A stretch of 64,000 bases of DNA from Pempheris klunzingeri (lineage: Eukaryota > Chordata > Actinopteri > Acropomatiformes > Pempheridae). A model generated the notes under the pieces. It was not told where the DNA came from. It did no database searches and worked only from the letters and a program-made list of their open reading frames with translations. Of the stretch, positions 11,845 through 23,955 are shown piece by piece; position 1 is the first letter of the stretch, and each line of letters begins with the position of its first letter. Both the position numbers and the translations under genes were made by a program. The stretch covers positions 3,308,175 through 3,372,174 of the forward strand of contig NC_092031.1 in NCBI RefSeq assembly GCF_042242105.1, given 5' to 3'.

Positions 11845-12226
11845 GCGAGGGGGCGGTATAACATCAACATCTGACGTCACCAACCAGGAAGTACTTTACT
11901 TCCGTGTAATCAAAATGGAAACAGCTGTGCAACTGTAGCTTTATTTATCTCACATGTCAACCTAAGTTTGCCTGAAACTGTACTTTTCTGCCATTTTGGG
12001 GTCTAATTTACAACCGTATCTCTCTTTTAAAAGCTAGGGTTAATTAAGAAGAGAGTATCGAGCGGGAAATTGTGAGAACTGGTGAAAAAAAACACGAAGT
12101 TTTGTCGCAGCTAGCTTGAGTTTAGCCTCTAGCTACAATTTTAAAATTATATTTCCTGACTTTACTCTGTGATAAAGGCGCTCGTAGTTTAGATTCCCTG
12201 CTTACATTTTTGCACCAGGCAGCGAA
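11845..12226 (+). promoter_or_regulatory. snf8: snf8 promoter and 5'UTR
   Basis: A GC-box-like GGGGGCGG (about 11849) is followed by a perfect CRE, TGACGTCA, at 11872-11879. Two opposed ETS-type sites follow (CAGGAAGTA near 11885 and ACTTCCGTG near 11898). No TATA box. The combination is typical of a housekeeping promoter and lies about 330 bp upstream of the ATG. Confidence 0.55.
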
Positions 12227-15200
12227 ATGCATCGCAGGGGTGTGGGTGCGGGAGCTATCGCCAAGAAGAAGCTGGCAGAGGTACAGAAAGAGTCACTGAG
12301 CATTTGTGTTTCCACATTAACTAACTCATTTAGTTTAAATACTTAAATGTCTCACTTTGGATTTGTTTTTCTTCTGTTCAGGCCAAATATAAGGAGAGAG
12401 GAACAGTTCTGGCAGAGGACCAAATTGTCCAAGTGAGTTCTTACCCAAACAGAAATGACTATTATTGGTGTTTTATTGTGACTCGTTAATATTTGCTTTT
12501 GTTTTTATCTGCTCGTATTTACAGTCCCTGCCTCCAAATCTGTAGCTGCCACTTATTTATTGTGTCTGTTTGGCTTTAGTCTATTGATTTAATCTATGTT
12601 AGATGGTGCTGGATGCTGTACACATTATCAAACTCTATCAAACCTACTTGATTTGAAATATTTCACTCGACCGTTTTTGTTTTTCTGCCAGATGTCTAAG
12701 CAGCTGGAGACCTTCAAGTCCAACCTGGAGGAGTTTGCCAGCAAACACAAACAAGAAATCCGAAAGAGCTCACAGTTCAGGGTTCAGTTTCAGGAAATGT
12801 GTGCCACCATTGGAGTTGATCCACTTGCTTGTGAGAAATATTTGAAATATAATCTGTGAAGATAAACATATTTTAAGGTCATATGTGTTGTAAAGTTGAA
12901 AATAATGTTTAATCTTGTTTTTTCCTCAGCTGGCAAAGGTTTTTGGTCTGAGATGCTCGGCGTAGGTGACTTCTATTACGAGCTCGGTGTACAGATTGTT
13001 GAAGTGTGCCTGGCCCTGAAACACAGGAATGGAGGTGTGTATTTGCACCTTCTCTCCCTCCTATTGTGTGTTTTCCCTCTCGTGCTCCTGAGCAGCTGAT
13101 TATTCGCCGGCCCTGCATCTATTTACAGTGTTTTATGCTTTCTTTTTTTTTTTCTTCTGACGATGGTGGTCTGGTAGTCCAGTTTAGTTTGGTTCGAGCC
13201 CAGTGTGTGGTTGGTCCAGATTTCTTCCATTCTTTCTATTCTTTTTGGCCAGGCCCCCCAGACTCCCTCAGTTTTGGTTAATTTTTGTTCCTAAACCTTT
13301 TTTTTGTATATTATAGTATAACTCGGGTGTTGAATGACATAAAAAGCAAGTAGACAGTTAATCAAAACAAAAAAACACACAGACAAGTCAAATTACTAAT
13401 TTAAAAAGCAGCTCGTGTCAGTTTCAGTGGCTCAGATCCACCAGTAACCTGCTGAATTTAGGATATTGATGCACTTTGGGATAAATGACTTTTTGAATAT
13501 ATATTTAGTAGCTGGAGGGACTCTGCAGGAGAGGGGGTGTGAGCTGTCTGCCAGGATCCTTCTCCCTTTCTTCCTGGTCCTCTGTGCAAACAGCTCAGTC
13601 AGGGCCTTTTGGGATTTGTCCACTACCTTGTTCACCATGATGATTTATTCTTAGATCTACAGTTTAGGTGACTCTATCAGGCAGGAAGGTGAAAAGTTAA
13701 CAGGCCTGCTTTTAGTGTTATGTCATCTCTTTGTTACTTTTCTTCTCTTTTAGTTTTTTACAGCTTTAATATTTGAAAGTATTTATATTTGTATGGTTTT
13801 GCAGTGTTTTATGTTTCCTCGTTCTTCTGACTTTTCTCTTCTTTGTTTTTGCGTCTTTTGTTTTCTCTCTTTAACTTTTTTATCTTAACTTCTCCATTAA
13901 GTCTGCCTCGCTGTTTCTGGTCTCACTGTTGCTTTGTTACTCCTTGAGTATCCTGCTTTGCTTTGTTTGTCAAAGCACTTTGTAAACTCTGTTCTTAAAG
14001 AATTATTTATTTTCTTTCAGGCCTTATTACTTTGGATGAACTACATCACAGAGTACTGAAGGGAAGAGGGAAATACGCTCAGGATGTGAGCCAGTGAGTG
14101 TCACTAACTGAATAATTCATATATCAGAGAAAATTCAAATGTTCTGTTTCCTCACTTGTCTAAACATCATATTTGGATCATTTAATGGCCGTGTGCTGGT
14201 CGTATGACTATTAAAATCATTAACTATGTGCCTCCCAGAGACGACTTGGTGAGAGCCATAAAGAAGCTGAAGGTGATGGGGAACGGCTTTGGGATGATTC
14301 CTGTTGGTGGTTCGTACTTGGTCCAGTCAGTCCCAGCGGAGCTCAACATGGACCACACAGTAGTTCTGCAGCTGGCCGAGGTAAGACACAGTTAATTATA
14401 TATAAGATAAGATGAGATATTCCTTTATTGGTCCCACGATATAACGTGTTTTTACCACAAATCACAATGTGCTCTGATTGTTAACTCTAACTTTTTATAT
14501 CTCCCCCTTCTTTTTTTTAATATAAGGACTTTAACCTACTTTGTTGAAAAATCAACGTGACAGCATTGATGGCGTTTCTAAATGATCCCAAACCTACTTG
14601 GTCGTTTCTCTCCTGTAATTCTTTACAGAACTGATATATCAACCTCATGTCCTGTTATTTTTAACTGTGAATGGATCCAGTAGGGCTGTAAAAGATATTA
14701 CTAAATACTACAGAAATCTACACTGTAGCTATTAAAAAAAAAATTAAATTTGAATTTTACCATTGATCAGACCAGTAAAAAATCTTCGTTCACAATGATC
14801 GTCAGTAAAAGCCAGTGGTTCTCGACCAAAAACTTTTCACTGTACAGAAAAATAAATTAATGATATTAGAAAACTAATGGAAAGTAAAATAGGATAATTA
14901 AAAAAAAATATGGTTAATTATAGAAAACTTTAAGAACCACTAAATTGAATAGATAAAATATAATAATAAATAGATGTTGTAGCTGAAGTCTGTCACTTGA
15001 TGTCACTATTTTCCACCTGGCTGCTGTCCTCCACTTGTTTTGCCGCCATAGTGAGAAGGAAAAGAGGTTTTTGCAGCTCGGTTGTTGATGTTTCTGCCAA
15101 GTTTGAATGAAACAATCACAGAGACTTAACTTAAACCGTATGGTTGAATTCCAAACAAAGCATTTTAACAGATGCAGCGACTAATCTTACAGCTCGTCTT

Positions 15201-16136
15201 GTCTGAAAAAAGGGGCTCGTTATCCCAAAAAGAGAGATCATGTCCGTCTTTCTTTGTTCATGTGTAGAAAAAGGGCTTCGTCACAGTGAGCGAGGTCAAG
15301 GAGAGTCTGAAGTGGGAGAAGGAGCGGGCTTGTCACGTCCTGGTAAGTGCACATCGGCTCCTCCTGCTCTAACACATAAAAGACTTTGAATTCAGTATTA
15401 AAAGAGTCCTAAATGTTTTCTTTTGCCTGCAGTTGGCAGCAATGTTAGTTGTTATTTAACTGGATGATCCATCGTTATATTTTCTGCTGTTTATCCTGCT
15501 CAATGTTGGGTTCATTTAATTGATTATGTCATTGAGAACTGTGTAGAATTAGTCCCTTAATAGATTAGTTAATTGTCTGAAAATGAACCAGCAACTATTT
15601 TACTAACTGATTAAACATTTCAGTTTCTTATAGGCAAAAATGCCAAATTTCAGCTTCTCAAATGAGAGGGTTTGCTTCTTTTCTTTGTCATGTATGACAG
15701 TAAATACAACATTTAAAACAAAGCATTAAAACTGGCCCAGTGAAAGCTATTTCTTGTTTTGTTTTTCTTACATTTTATAGACTAATAGATTAATAGATTA
15801 GTTGATAATGTTGTTTCCCTTGAATTATTGTTCCATACTGCTGGTTAATATCTTTAGGCCGTATAGTCTTTTTCGATCACACTTTTAAAGGATGGATGAT
15901 ACACTCATGAATAAGGTATTTAATCGCACTCTGAGGTTTAGATGTAAGTTTGTCAACCCTTCAGAAAGTCACCTCCACCTCCTCCGTCATGTTTCCAGGA
16001 TCACCTGTTGAAAGAAGGTTTGGCTTGGCTCGACTCTCAGGCAGCCGGAGAAGCTCAGTACTGGCTCCCCGCTCTCTTCTCTGAGCTGACCTCCCGTGAC
16101 GTCACGCCAGAGGAGGCCAATCAGATGACACCTTAA
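12227..16136 (+). CDS. snf8: Vacuolar-sorting protein SNF8 (VPS22/EAP30), ESCRT-II subunit, 258 aa
   Basis: Core subunit of ESCRT-II, which with VPS25 and VPS36 sorts ubiquitinated cargo into multivesicular endosomes. Coding exons: 12227-12280, 12382-12432, 12692-12830, 12930-13034, 14021-14093, 14239-14380, 15268-15342, 15999-16136. They give 259 codons with stop, exactly the human length of 258 aa. The start [20 protein letters not shown] is the conserved SNF8 N-terminus. Residues about 20-75 form the helical hairpin region ([20 protein letters not shown]), followed by [20 protein letters not shown] and two winged-helix domains ([40 protein letters not shown]). The end EEANQMTP is shorter in motif but equal in length to the mammalian end. 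It faces calcoco2 tail-to-tail. A poly(A) signal is likely at 16616-16621. Confidence 0.95.
13420..13640 (-). repeat. Possible LINE reverse-transcriptase tail remnant in snf8 intron 4
   Basis: The - strand translates to [17 protein letters not shown] followed by [13 protein letters not shown]. This resembles the C-terminal end of fish CR1/L2-type LINE ORF2 proteins (a D-x-SHPL motif, then K-x-SFIP-x-x-I-x-x-LN). It is short and lacks a catalytic domain, so it would be a dead fragment. Protein-level resemblance only. Confidence 0.35.
14400..14445 (+). repeat. Short ATAAGATAAGATGAG..TTTATTGGTCCCAC repeat
   Basis: Short stretch in snf8 intron 6 resembling the widespread fish motif GATAAGATAAG..CTTTATTNGTCCCAC; related to the repeats at 8066 and 9670. 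Confidence 0.4.
15535..15800 (+). repeat. ATTAATCG-type interspersed repeat copy in snf8 intron 7
   Basis: Blocks in the same order as the copies near 10085, 22545 and 30175: TTAATAGATTAGTTAATTG, CAGTTTCTTATAGGCAAAAA, CAGCTTCTCAAATGAGAGG, TTTGCTTCTTTTCTTTGTC, and a final GACTAATAGATTAATAG. Ends are weakly inverted, so MITE-like. Confidence 0.6.
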
Positions 16137-16747
16137 GGAGCCGACGGCCGCTCCAGAGGGGTGTTGGTAAACAAAATGTTCCTGGTGGGACGGCTCATGT
16201 GACTGAGTTGGCTGGTTCACTGGGGCTGGCAGGCGGGGCGAATTCCCTCTGAGGACATTTTCTGGACACAAGGAGGGAAAACTTTTCTCGTCTGGCTCTC
16301 CTCGGTGACATCTATGCACCGAAAGAAGTTTGGTTTCCTCTACACTGCATGTGAAATCCAGTGTGAGAGCTTCTGTCTTCTTGCTGGTGTCACGGTTTGT
16401 GTGTGTGTGTGTTTAAGGATAATTCTCCATGTACAGAAAACTGCTTAACTTTTCATGTATAAACAATAACTTTAACAATAACTGCTATTGTTTCAGCACT
16501 TACATTTATTCATTTGAAATAACTTTTGGCATAAATTCAATTGTTATATTCCGTAACTTCATATTAGCAATTAATTCCATTTATATACATTTTAAAATCA
16601 AGAGGAACTTGCAAAAATAAACAAACTGATATTATCTGGTTATAGTAGAGCTACATTATGAGTAATATATTTTAATTGTGCCAGCTTTATTTCACTTTAT
16701 CTTCCAAAGCATACCGTAGATAGTTGAGGTGAATATAATCACTGAAA

Positions 16748-16789
<42 letters not shown>

Positions 16790-17154
16790 AGGGACCTTTC
16801 AAATGGTCCAGTTGTGTGCTAATCCACTGCAGACCTTTCAAAACCATCTCCACTTTTAAAAGCAACCCCTGTGCAATGATGAGATAACATCTGACCAGAA
16901 TAAATGAGGACGTGATGTTCGCTCTGGATTACACAACTCAGGTTTCAAGGCTCTGCCAGCTGATTCTTGCTGCATACTGGACGTATGATGGACACTAAAA
17001 GGCTGCGTAACAGGTAGGAACCTCCCCCAAAACCTCAGTATGCTTTGGAAAATGATTAACAGTGATGTAAAGTATTTGTAGTAAATAAGTGAAAATATGC
17101 AGAAATGTCAATATTGTTCTTTACAACATGTTTAAAGATGAAACCCGCCCGCTC
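16137..17154. other. Convergent snf8/calcoco2 3' regions
   Basis: Shared 3' flank of two convergent genes. On + AATAAA lies at 16616-16621 and again at 16899-16904, candidates for snf8. On - AATAAA (TTTATT on +) lies at 16686-16691, a candidate for calcoco2. If both inner signals are used the transcripts end within about 100 bp of each other; if the outer + signal is used they overlap. A (CA)n tract lies at 16748-16788. Confidence 0.45.
16748..16788. repeat. (CA)n microsatellite
   Basis: About 20 uninterrupted CA units, in the calcoco2 3' flank. Confidence 0.95.
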
Positions 17155-20100
17155 TCACAGCTCGTGGCCGTAGACGTGATCTTCATACACCGACTGCTCC
17201 ATGTTGTCACAGATCATCGTGCAGAAGGGACAAACTTTGTGACTCTGCTCGTGCTGCTCCAGCTCCTCTCGGGTTATGAAAGGGAAGATCTCCTGGCAGT
17301 GACGACACACCAGCGCCTGCTGGGAACAGAAATAGGGACGGCGCATTAGCAGCGGTAACAAAATAGGTATTGGATTATGTTTTAAGTCCGCTTCGAAAAT
17401 AAACTGTAAACAGATGAGTCACTCTCAGGCTCATGTGTGAATATTTTGAGACCACGCTGGGGAGGAGTTTTCTCGTGAGTGTTTACTCTGGAAGTCCAGT
17501 GACAAATCATTGGTGGTCCAATATGCAAGAAAACTAATTTAAGTACCCTCTAGGCCGATCCAATACGCAAGAAAACGTGATAAAGAGCCATCCAGGGTGA
17601 ATCAATGTGCAAGAAAATGTGATTATGTGCAAGAAAACAAATCTAAGTGCCCTCTAGGGTGGTCCAATGTGCAAGAAGATGCGAAAAACTGCCCTTTAGG
17701 ATGGACAAATGTGCCAAAAAACATAATGAAGTGCCCTCAAGGGAGGTCCAATGTGCAAGGAAATGCGAAAAAGTGTCATCTTGGGTGCTTTTATAATGGA
17801 GAAAACATGAGGCGGTGCTATAAAGTCTGCACTACGTGCTGGAAAAAGGGTTTCACCCTCTAGTCAGTCTGAGTCTGCCACTGTTGGGTCCTGCTGCTTT
17901 GAGCTAAATGACTGTTAGTCATCACTTCTACCATTTTTACAGCTTGTTCATAGTGTCACAGACAAATGTGTAAAGGGCTTCTTAGCGAACACAATGACTG
18001 GAAAGATTAGAGGAAGAACCTCCAAATAAATGTCCAGCGACAGCTCACTGACAACATATATAAGCGATGGGACAGGTGAGGCTGACTTACCTCTTCCTCT
18101 GGGTCTGCAGCGCTCCCTGCAAGAGGAGGGAAATCTATTAATACCACATAATTAAAACAATCTGGATTATTCTCTTTATCAGAGACGCTTGTCCATCTTT
18201 GCCGCCGTCTATCGATTATATCAAGTAACCAGACATGTTGCTATTAGTAATTTACATTCCTTTGAGCACGAGCTAATATAGCTAATAGTCTAATATCTCA
18301 AAATCAGGTAAGAGAATATAAACATCACAAGGGGAAAGAGGGAAAATGTTTCAGGTTTTATTTTGTGGTTTGAGTGAAAAATATACTGTTATTTACATTG
18401 TATGGTTGTTTTCTGCTTTGAAAAGGGGAAAAAGTAGTTCCCACCTGAGGCTGTGACTCACCTATGGTTTCATACAGGTGCTCGGCCTGTTCTGGCGTCT
18501 CTTCCTGCTGCTGCTGGGGGTGTGAGGGGTTCATGCCGGCTGGGGGAGCCGCGTGGTACTCGGCATAAAGCGTCCGCAGCCCCTCGATATCACTAACGAG
18601 GTTCTGTCGGAGTAAATACACCTGAGCAAAGGAGCGTCTAGAAATCACAGAACCGCCCTTTGAATCTTTGGCCGTGTTCGTGTGAACGCACCTGGTTTTC
18701 TCTCAGAAGCTCGTCTTTCTCGTGTCTGGTGAGCGTGATCACGTGGTCCTTCTCCTCTATGGTGCCGTCTTTGTCTGCGATCAGTTCATGTAACTCTCTG
18801 AGCTGCAGCTGTAAAAACAAAATAACACAACAAAAGGAAGGAAACCTCAGTTTATTCACCGTGTGGACGCTGGACGTTATGTGTGATTGTTGAATCTAAT
18901 GATTACTGTTTACTGTTTCTTACCTTCATTACTAGTTTTATCATATTTTTTCTTTGTTTCTGAATTATTTCTTGTTTAAGTTTAAGTTTGGCACTAGGAT
19001 GTTTAACTTGTTATATAAATTATATTATTACTAGTTTAGTTTTTCTTCTTGAACACAGTGTGTTTATACTATAAAGCGACTGTTTATTTATCTATTGAAG
19101 GTTGAAGGGCAAAGCAAGAATTCCATTGTGTGGTGAAACTTGTTTTTATCTGAACATTTGACTATAAAATTATTTAATTAAATATATATATGTATTATAT
19201 ATAATACATATATATATATATATAAACAGACTTCACTCCTCTGGTTTCAAGCTTTTCACCTGATTTTGGAACCTGGCTGCAGGGATTTGCTCCTGATCTT
19301 TAAAAACACATTTATTTTCTTCGGCTTTCTCCAGTTTATCTTTTGGGTGGTTCACTTATTTCTGCTTGGGTTTAAATATCATCTTCTCTAACTCACAGGC
19401 TCCCTTTTTCTCCTTGTAAAGCTCTTCTGATTTGAAAGTTGCTACCTGACCATGGTTTGCTTTACTTGCTAGTCATGCATGGTGGTATTCTCATCTTGAA
19501 TCAGGAAGTTGATTTCCACAAACTATTGTCTAAAATACAATTCCAATAGAATTAAGATTTCCCATCATGGAGTTAAAGTGAGTAAATCAAGCCCAGAGCA
19601 AAAGTACACAACCTGTCCACATACGTTTGTACGCCTAAACTTGATTTTGTCAGATGCTCAAGTTCACCTCCAGTTTGTTATTTTTCCGTTGTTCCTGCTC
19701 AAACGTGGAGACCAAAGTCTCCAGCTGCTGCTTGACTTGCAGCAGCTCTCCCTCCACATGCTCGGCTCGTCTCCTGGCGTTTTTGGACTCCTTCTTCTCG
19801 GCCGCCAGCTTCGCCTGAGTGTCCTGCAGCTGGCCGGCAAGAGTCTGACACCGCACCTGACGAGGACATTTTCAAAGGTGCTTGATTGTAAAAGGCACGT
19901 TTTCAAGGTTAGAAAAAGGCTTGAATTTGAATCAGACGCCCTGAAAACAAATCTGGTGTTTCAGCTACACAATCAACTATGTAAACCAGAAATCTTTTAA
20001 TATTTGAAATGAAATAATTATGTGTTACACTTTAGATATGATGATAAAGGCTTTGAGAGTAAGGACACTTAGGTACCTTGAAAGTGCTTGAATGTTCTTC

Positions 20101-23100
20101 TTGAATGTTTTTAACTCCTTTTACCTTTAGATCGTCATCTGGAGAGGTGTGCGGTGTCTCCTGCTGCGACAGCCTCCTACACAACTCCTGGTTCTCTCTC
20201 TTCACGTCGTCCACGCTGTGAGCGAGGCTTTTCAACTGTTGCAGCTCCGCGGAGAGCCTCGCGTTCTCCTTCTCACTGCTCTGAAGGTCAACCTGCCAGA
20301 GGTGAGCGCTTTACACATTTGAAATCGGGAACAAAGGTCTCATCTGGACATCTGAGCGTTCATAATGACATGCAGTTCATTCTGGAATGTTATTTATATC
20401 TGCTTTATTTTTCTTATCGTCAAGAAATTAATCAAAAGACCAAAACTGACAATGAATAGATCCGACTAACAAGTATCATCTGAGTATCAAAGCCTGATAT
20501 ATCATCTTCCTCTGCGCCACTATATATTTAAACTATTAAACTATATATTTGTTTAGTTTAGTATAGTAAGAGTGTTTTCATGGGACTTGGTATCATTCTT
20601 GAGCGTTGCACAGTAAAGTAGACTCACCTGCAGGAGCTGGATGCCGTCTTGTATGTTGAACATCTCTCTTTCGTCTTCTCGGACTTTGGATTTTAGCCTA
20701 AAACACAAATATTGACAGCCGTTAATGGCCACAAAGCATCATGCAGCATGTTCTCAAAGCTGTCATCTACTGTAACAACAAGTACAGACTAGAATTACTG
20801 ACTTGTGATTGTACATCTCTGCCAACCGTTTACATTCACGTCTGTCCAGACTCAAGATTAGTGTTCAGTGAAATATCTCCCCTTATGTTCCTGAGTCATC
20901 GTGGCCAGAAAAGTGCTCTTGCAGAATATTATGTCGCCACAGTAAAAAATGAGACCTAAAATGAGTCACAGGGACCTTTTTACCTTTAACCACCAAAATC
21001 TAATCAGCTCATCTTTGAGTCCACGTGGATGTTTGTGCCAAATCTGAAGAAATTCTCTGGAGGCGTTCCTCACGAGAGTGGGACAGACAGGTGCATGTTT
21101 GGACAACGTGAAAACGGAGGAATAAAAAGTGCAGAACTTGACTCACATGGAAATCTCTGCACTTTGAGCCTCCACCCCCCCCCTCAGCTCCTCCCGCTCT
21201 TCTTTCAGCTGCTTGATCTTCATCAAGGCTCGGTCGTACTTCTCCTGCGTGTGCATGAAAAAAAACAAAACAAAACATGTAACAAAGATTTTGTGGGAGC
21301 CTTTAACATTTAAAGTGATCTCACCTCCTTGTGTCTTGATGCTAAACATTGTTTCTCCTGCTCAGCTGTATCACGCTGCTGCATCTCCATCTGCTTCGTC
21401 ATTTGGGTCAACATCTCCTCCTAGCAGTGACATCCAAGTTAGCTTTCAACACGGTAGCAGAGTTCAGGTTTCACACGAGGACTGAACACAAACCTTTAAG
21501 TGGTCCTTTTCCTTCAGCTGTTGCTCTAAGGCACTCTTTAAGTTTTCACTTTGTTCCTTGGTTTGTCCCAGTTCTTTGACCAGTTTAAAGATTTCTCTCT
21601 CTTTCTGTTCATTCTGCTCCTGTAGAAACGAAACCACACTGTGTCAAATATCAAAGTTCAGTTCCTCTTTGACTGTTTTCTCTATTGTGCAATGAGCGAA
21701 TGTGTTCAATACCACTCAGATGCTGTGATAAACCAAACAGACCTTCAGGCCAGCGGCTTCTTGCTGTTCCTGCTGTAGAACTTGTTTTAAGGTTTCCTTT
21801 TCCTCCATTATCTGATTCAACTGTTTCTGCAGTTCAGCCTTCTCACGGACGCTCAGTTCGACCTGTTCCTGGGTTCAACAAAAGCATTATGTCAACATAA
21901 AGCTTTATTTACCTTTGCCTGAACACTGACATCTGTTTTCATTAGATAAACTGAGCTCTAATCACCAGCCAGTAACCCCTCTGCAGGTTTAAAACACATT
22001 TACAAGTCATATATTGTCCATTTAAATACCTGTGTTGTAATAACCAGGAGGTCATCGTCCGGGCTGCTCTCCATGCTTTGCTCCGCCGGGTTTCTAAAGC
22101 AGAAAGGAGTGCTGGCTCCTCGCACTTGGCCGCTGCTGTCGACGTAGCAGAACTGGTAGAACTCGACCTCGTCCTTGGGCAGGTAGTAATCTGAGGGGGG
22201 GGGCAAGAGCAGAGCCGGAAAATCAGAAAGTCAGACAACGGTGAAAAAGTGCACGTAACAATATGTTAAAAACCCAACATAAGGCAGAGAAAAGCATTTC
22301 AGGAGAAGAATTTTTGGCATTTTTGCTGAATAAATACTTGTAAAGATGAACTGATAATTAAAAATGTTGCTGGTTTACTTTCTATCAATCCACCAATCAA
22401 TAAATAACCACTGAGCTCCCGACATTTGTTCATTTTTGGCTAAATCCTAACCTCACGTTCAGGTGTGCAGACACGTGAGAAAGCAGGAATGAAACTGTGT
22501 CCTGAAACTAAATGGAATACAGCCATTGTTCATGTTATTAACAGAGCTGCAACATTTGATCGATTAGTTGTCGACTATTAAATCAACCACCAATGATTCT
22601 GATCATTTATTAATCGCTTTGAGTCATTTTTGACGGAGAAAAGTCAAAATTATTTGATGCCAGCGTCTTAAATGTGAATATTTTCTGGTTTCTTTCCTCC
22701 TTTGTGACAGTTAACTGAATATTTTCGGGTTGTGGAACAAACAAGACGTTTGAGGTTTGAGCTGATCGATTAGTCAATAAAATAATCAACAGATTAAACA
22801 GCAATGAACACAAATGCTGGTTGAAACCCTAGTTATTAGTTACACTAGTTATTAATTTGAGTATAATTAGTTGTGACTCTATTTACTGTCCAAGTAGCTG
22901 GAAATAACTTCTCTCATTTCTAGTTTTTTACGACACAAGAAAAGTATAAACACTTTGTATGAAAATGTAAAATAGTAGAAAGTGGCATCAATATAGATGA
23001 TTATAGTTATTTTCTGGCTACAATCTTTGTTTGAAAACAGAGTTACAACTTAGGAAATAGGTGGAAAATCATGTTTTATTGTGCAGCAGGAGAGAAAATA

Positions 23101-23955
23101 GTATTTAAGTATTAGTGTCGTTAAATGGCTTAATGGGTTTTTTCAGAGATCGACAAAGATGTATATGTATCTCCTAGAAACCTGAGCTGAGGTGGGGTCG
23201 GGATAAATAAATAAATATAAAGGTTGCAAGACAATTAAAGGGAAAAATAAGCAAAAATGTGTTTACTTTTTAAGGCTTTTTCGACATCCATGGGGCCTAA
23301 AATGTATCTGAGAAGAAAAGCTACTAATTGATTAGTAATAATTAGACAATATTTTACTTTCAGAGGATCAGAAGACAAAAAATGTGGGAAAAATCCACCA
23401 AAAAGACTCTGAAACTGTAAATATCTGTGAGTTGTGAGCAACTGGAGAGCAGACGGACCTTGCTCAGCGAGATGTAAAACAACATATGACACCAGATATG
23501 ACGGCGGTGAGCCAGAGGATCAGATCTATATCATGTCAGCTCATAAAAACAGATTTAAGAGCCTCAACTGTTTACACATTAATCCCTCAGAGATGGTGTC
23601 TTACCCTTAAAAGCAGCTTGGCTTGTCACAGACTGCCCTGCAGCATCCTGGCATGACTCCACCCACACAAAGGTATGATAATCCTTTGTTGAGCTCCACC
23701 CGACCTGTGCAGGAAAAGTTGGAGACAGAAATTAAATTAGATTAAATTGCACCAAACCTGATGCAAAATCAGGTTTTGATGCCGTTTCCTCACCTTGAAT
23801 ATGCCCACCCAGTCCCTGGAGGTGGGCTGGAGGTCGGCAGTGAGGGTGTAGCTGCAGGTGACGTGGGTTGAAGGTGGGTATGAGTGAGGGATGTCCGTGA
23901 ACACCACCTGGGAGAAGGTGCGCGCCGGGGCTGCTGGCTCCGTGGAGCTCTCCAT
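17155..23955 (-). CDS. calcoco2: Calcium-binding and coiled-coil domain protein 2 (NDP52-like autophagy receptor), 587 aa, 14 coding exons
   Basis: Cytosolic selective-autophagy receptor family. Exons in transcript order: 23955-23794, 23704-23605, 22190-22030, 21868-21743, 21619-21494, 21420-21325, 21244-21147, 20697-20628, 20292-20125, 19856-19668, 18808-18692, 18621-18462, 18116-18091, 17319-17155; all are in frame (588 codons with stop). Residues about 14-125 form a SKICH domain ([58 protein letters not shown]). DDDLLVITTQ at 132-141 matches the position of the noncanonical LC3-interacting motif of NDP52/TAX1BP1. Residues about 142-480 are coiled coil. Two C-terminal zinc fingers use C538/C541/H556/H560 and C563/C566/H581/H585; the last binds ubiquitin in the family. 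The last acceptor is a tandem CAGCAG, so Q534 may be optional. Neighbouring ttll6 matches the human CALCOCO2-TTLL6 order; TAX1BP1 is the alternative by domain content. Confidence 0.85.
17518..17790 (+). repeat. 42-bp minisatellite, about 6 copies, in calcoco2 last intron
   Basis: Units with core TCCAATGTGCAAGAAAATGC and AGTGCCCTCTAGGGTGG begin near 17518, 17559, 17602, 17663, 17704 and 17747, spaced 41-43 bp, with an extra partial unit after 17620. Because 42 is a multiple of 3, one + frame stays open and would read a 14-residue periodic peptide (CPLGWSNVQEDAKN), a by-product of the repeat. Confidence 0.85.
19182..19217. repeat. 36-bp perfect AT palindrome
   Basis: Symmetric about 19199/19200, centred on GTATTATATATAATAC with alternating AT arms. 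It lies in a calcoco2 intron and could extrude a cruciform. Confidence 0.8.
22545..22805 (+). repeat. ATTAATCG-type interspersed repeat with both ends
   Basis: Starts GAGCTGCAACATTTGATCG, ATTAGTTGTCGACTATTAAA and ends GCTGATCGATTAGTCAATAA, ACAGATTAAACAGCAATGAA. The ends are near-inverted, which suggests a MITE. Most complete copy in the window, within a calcoco2 intron. Confidence 0.65.

Noticed and set aside
17518-17790. CRISPR-like array
   Set aside because: Units are contiguous, diverged and lack unique spacers; this is eukaryotic DNA.
17597-17863. 88-residue cysteine-rich open frame
   Set aside because: It is the read-through of a 42-bp minisatellite inside a calcoco2 intron; no start context, domain or splice support.
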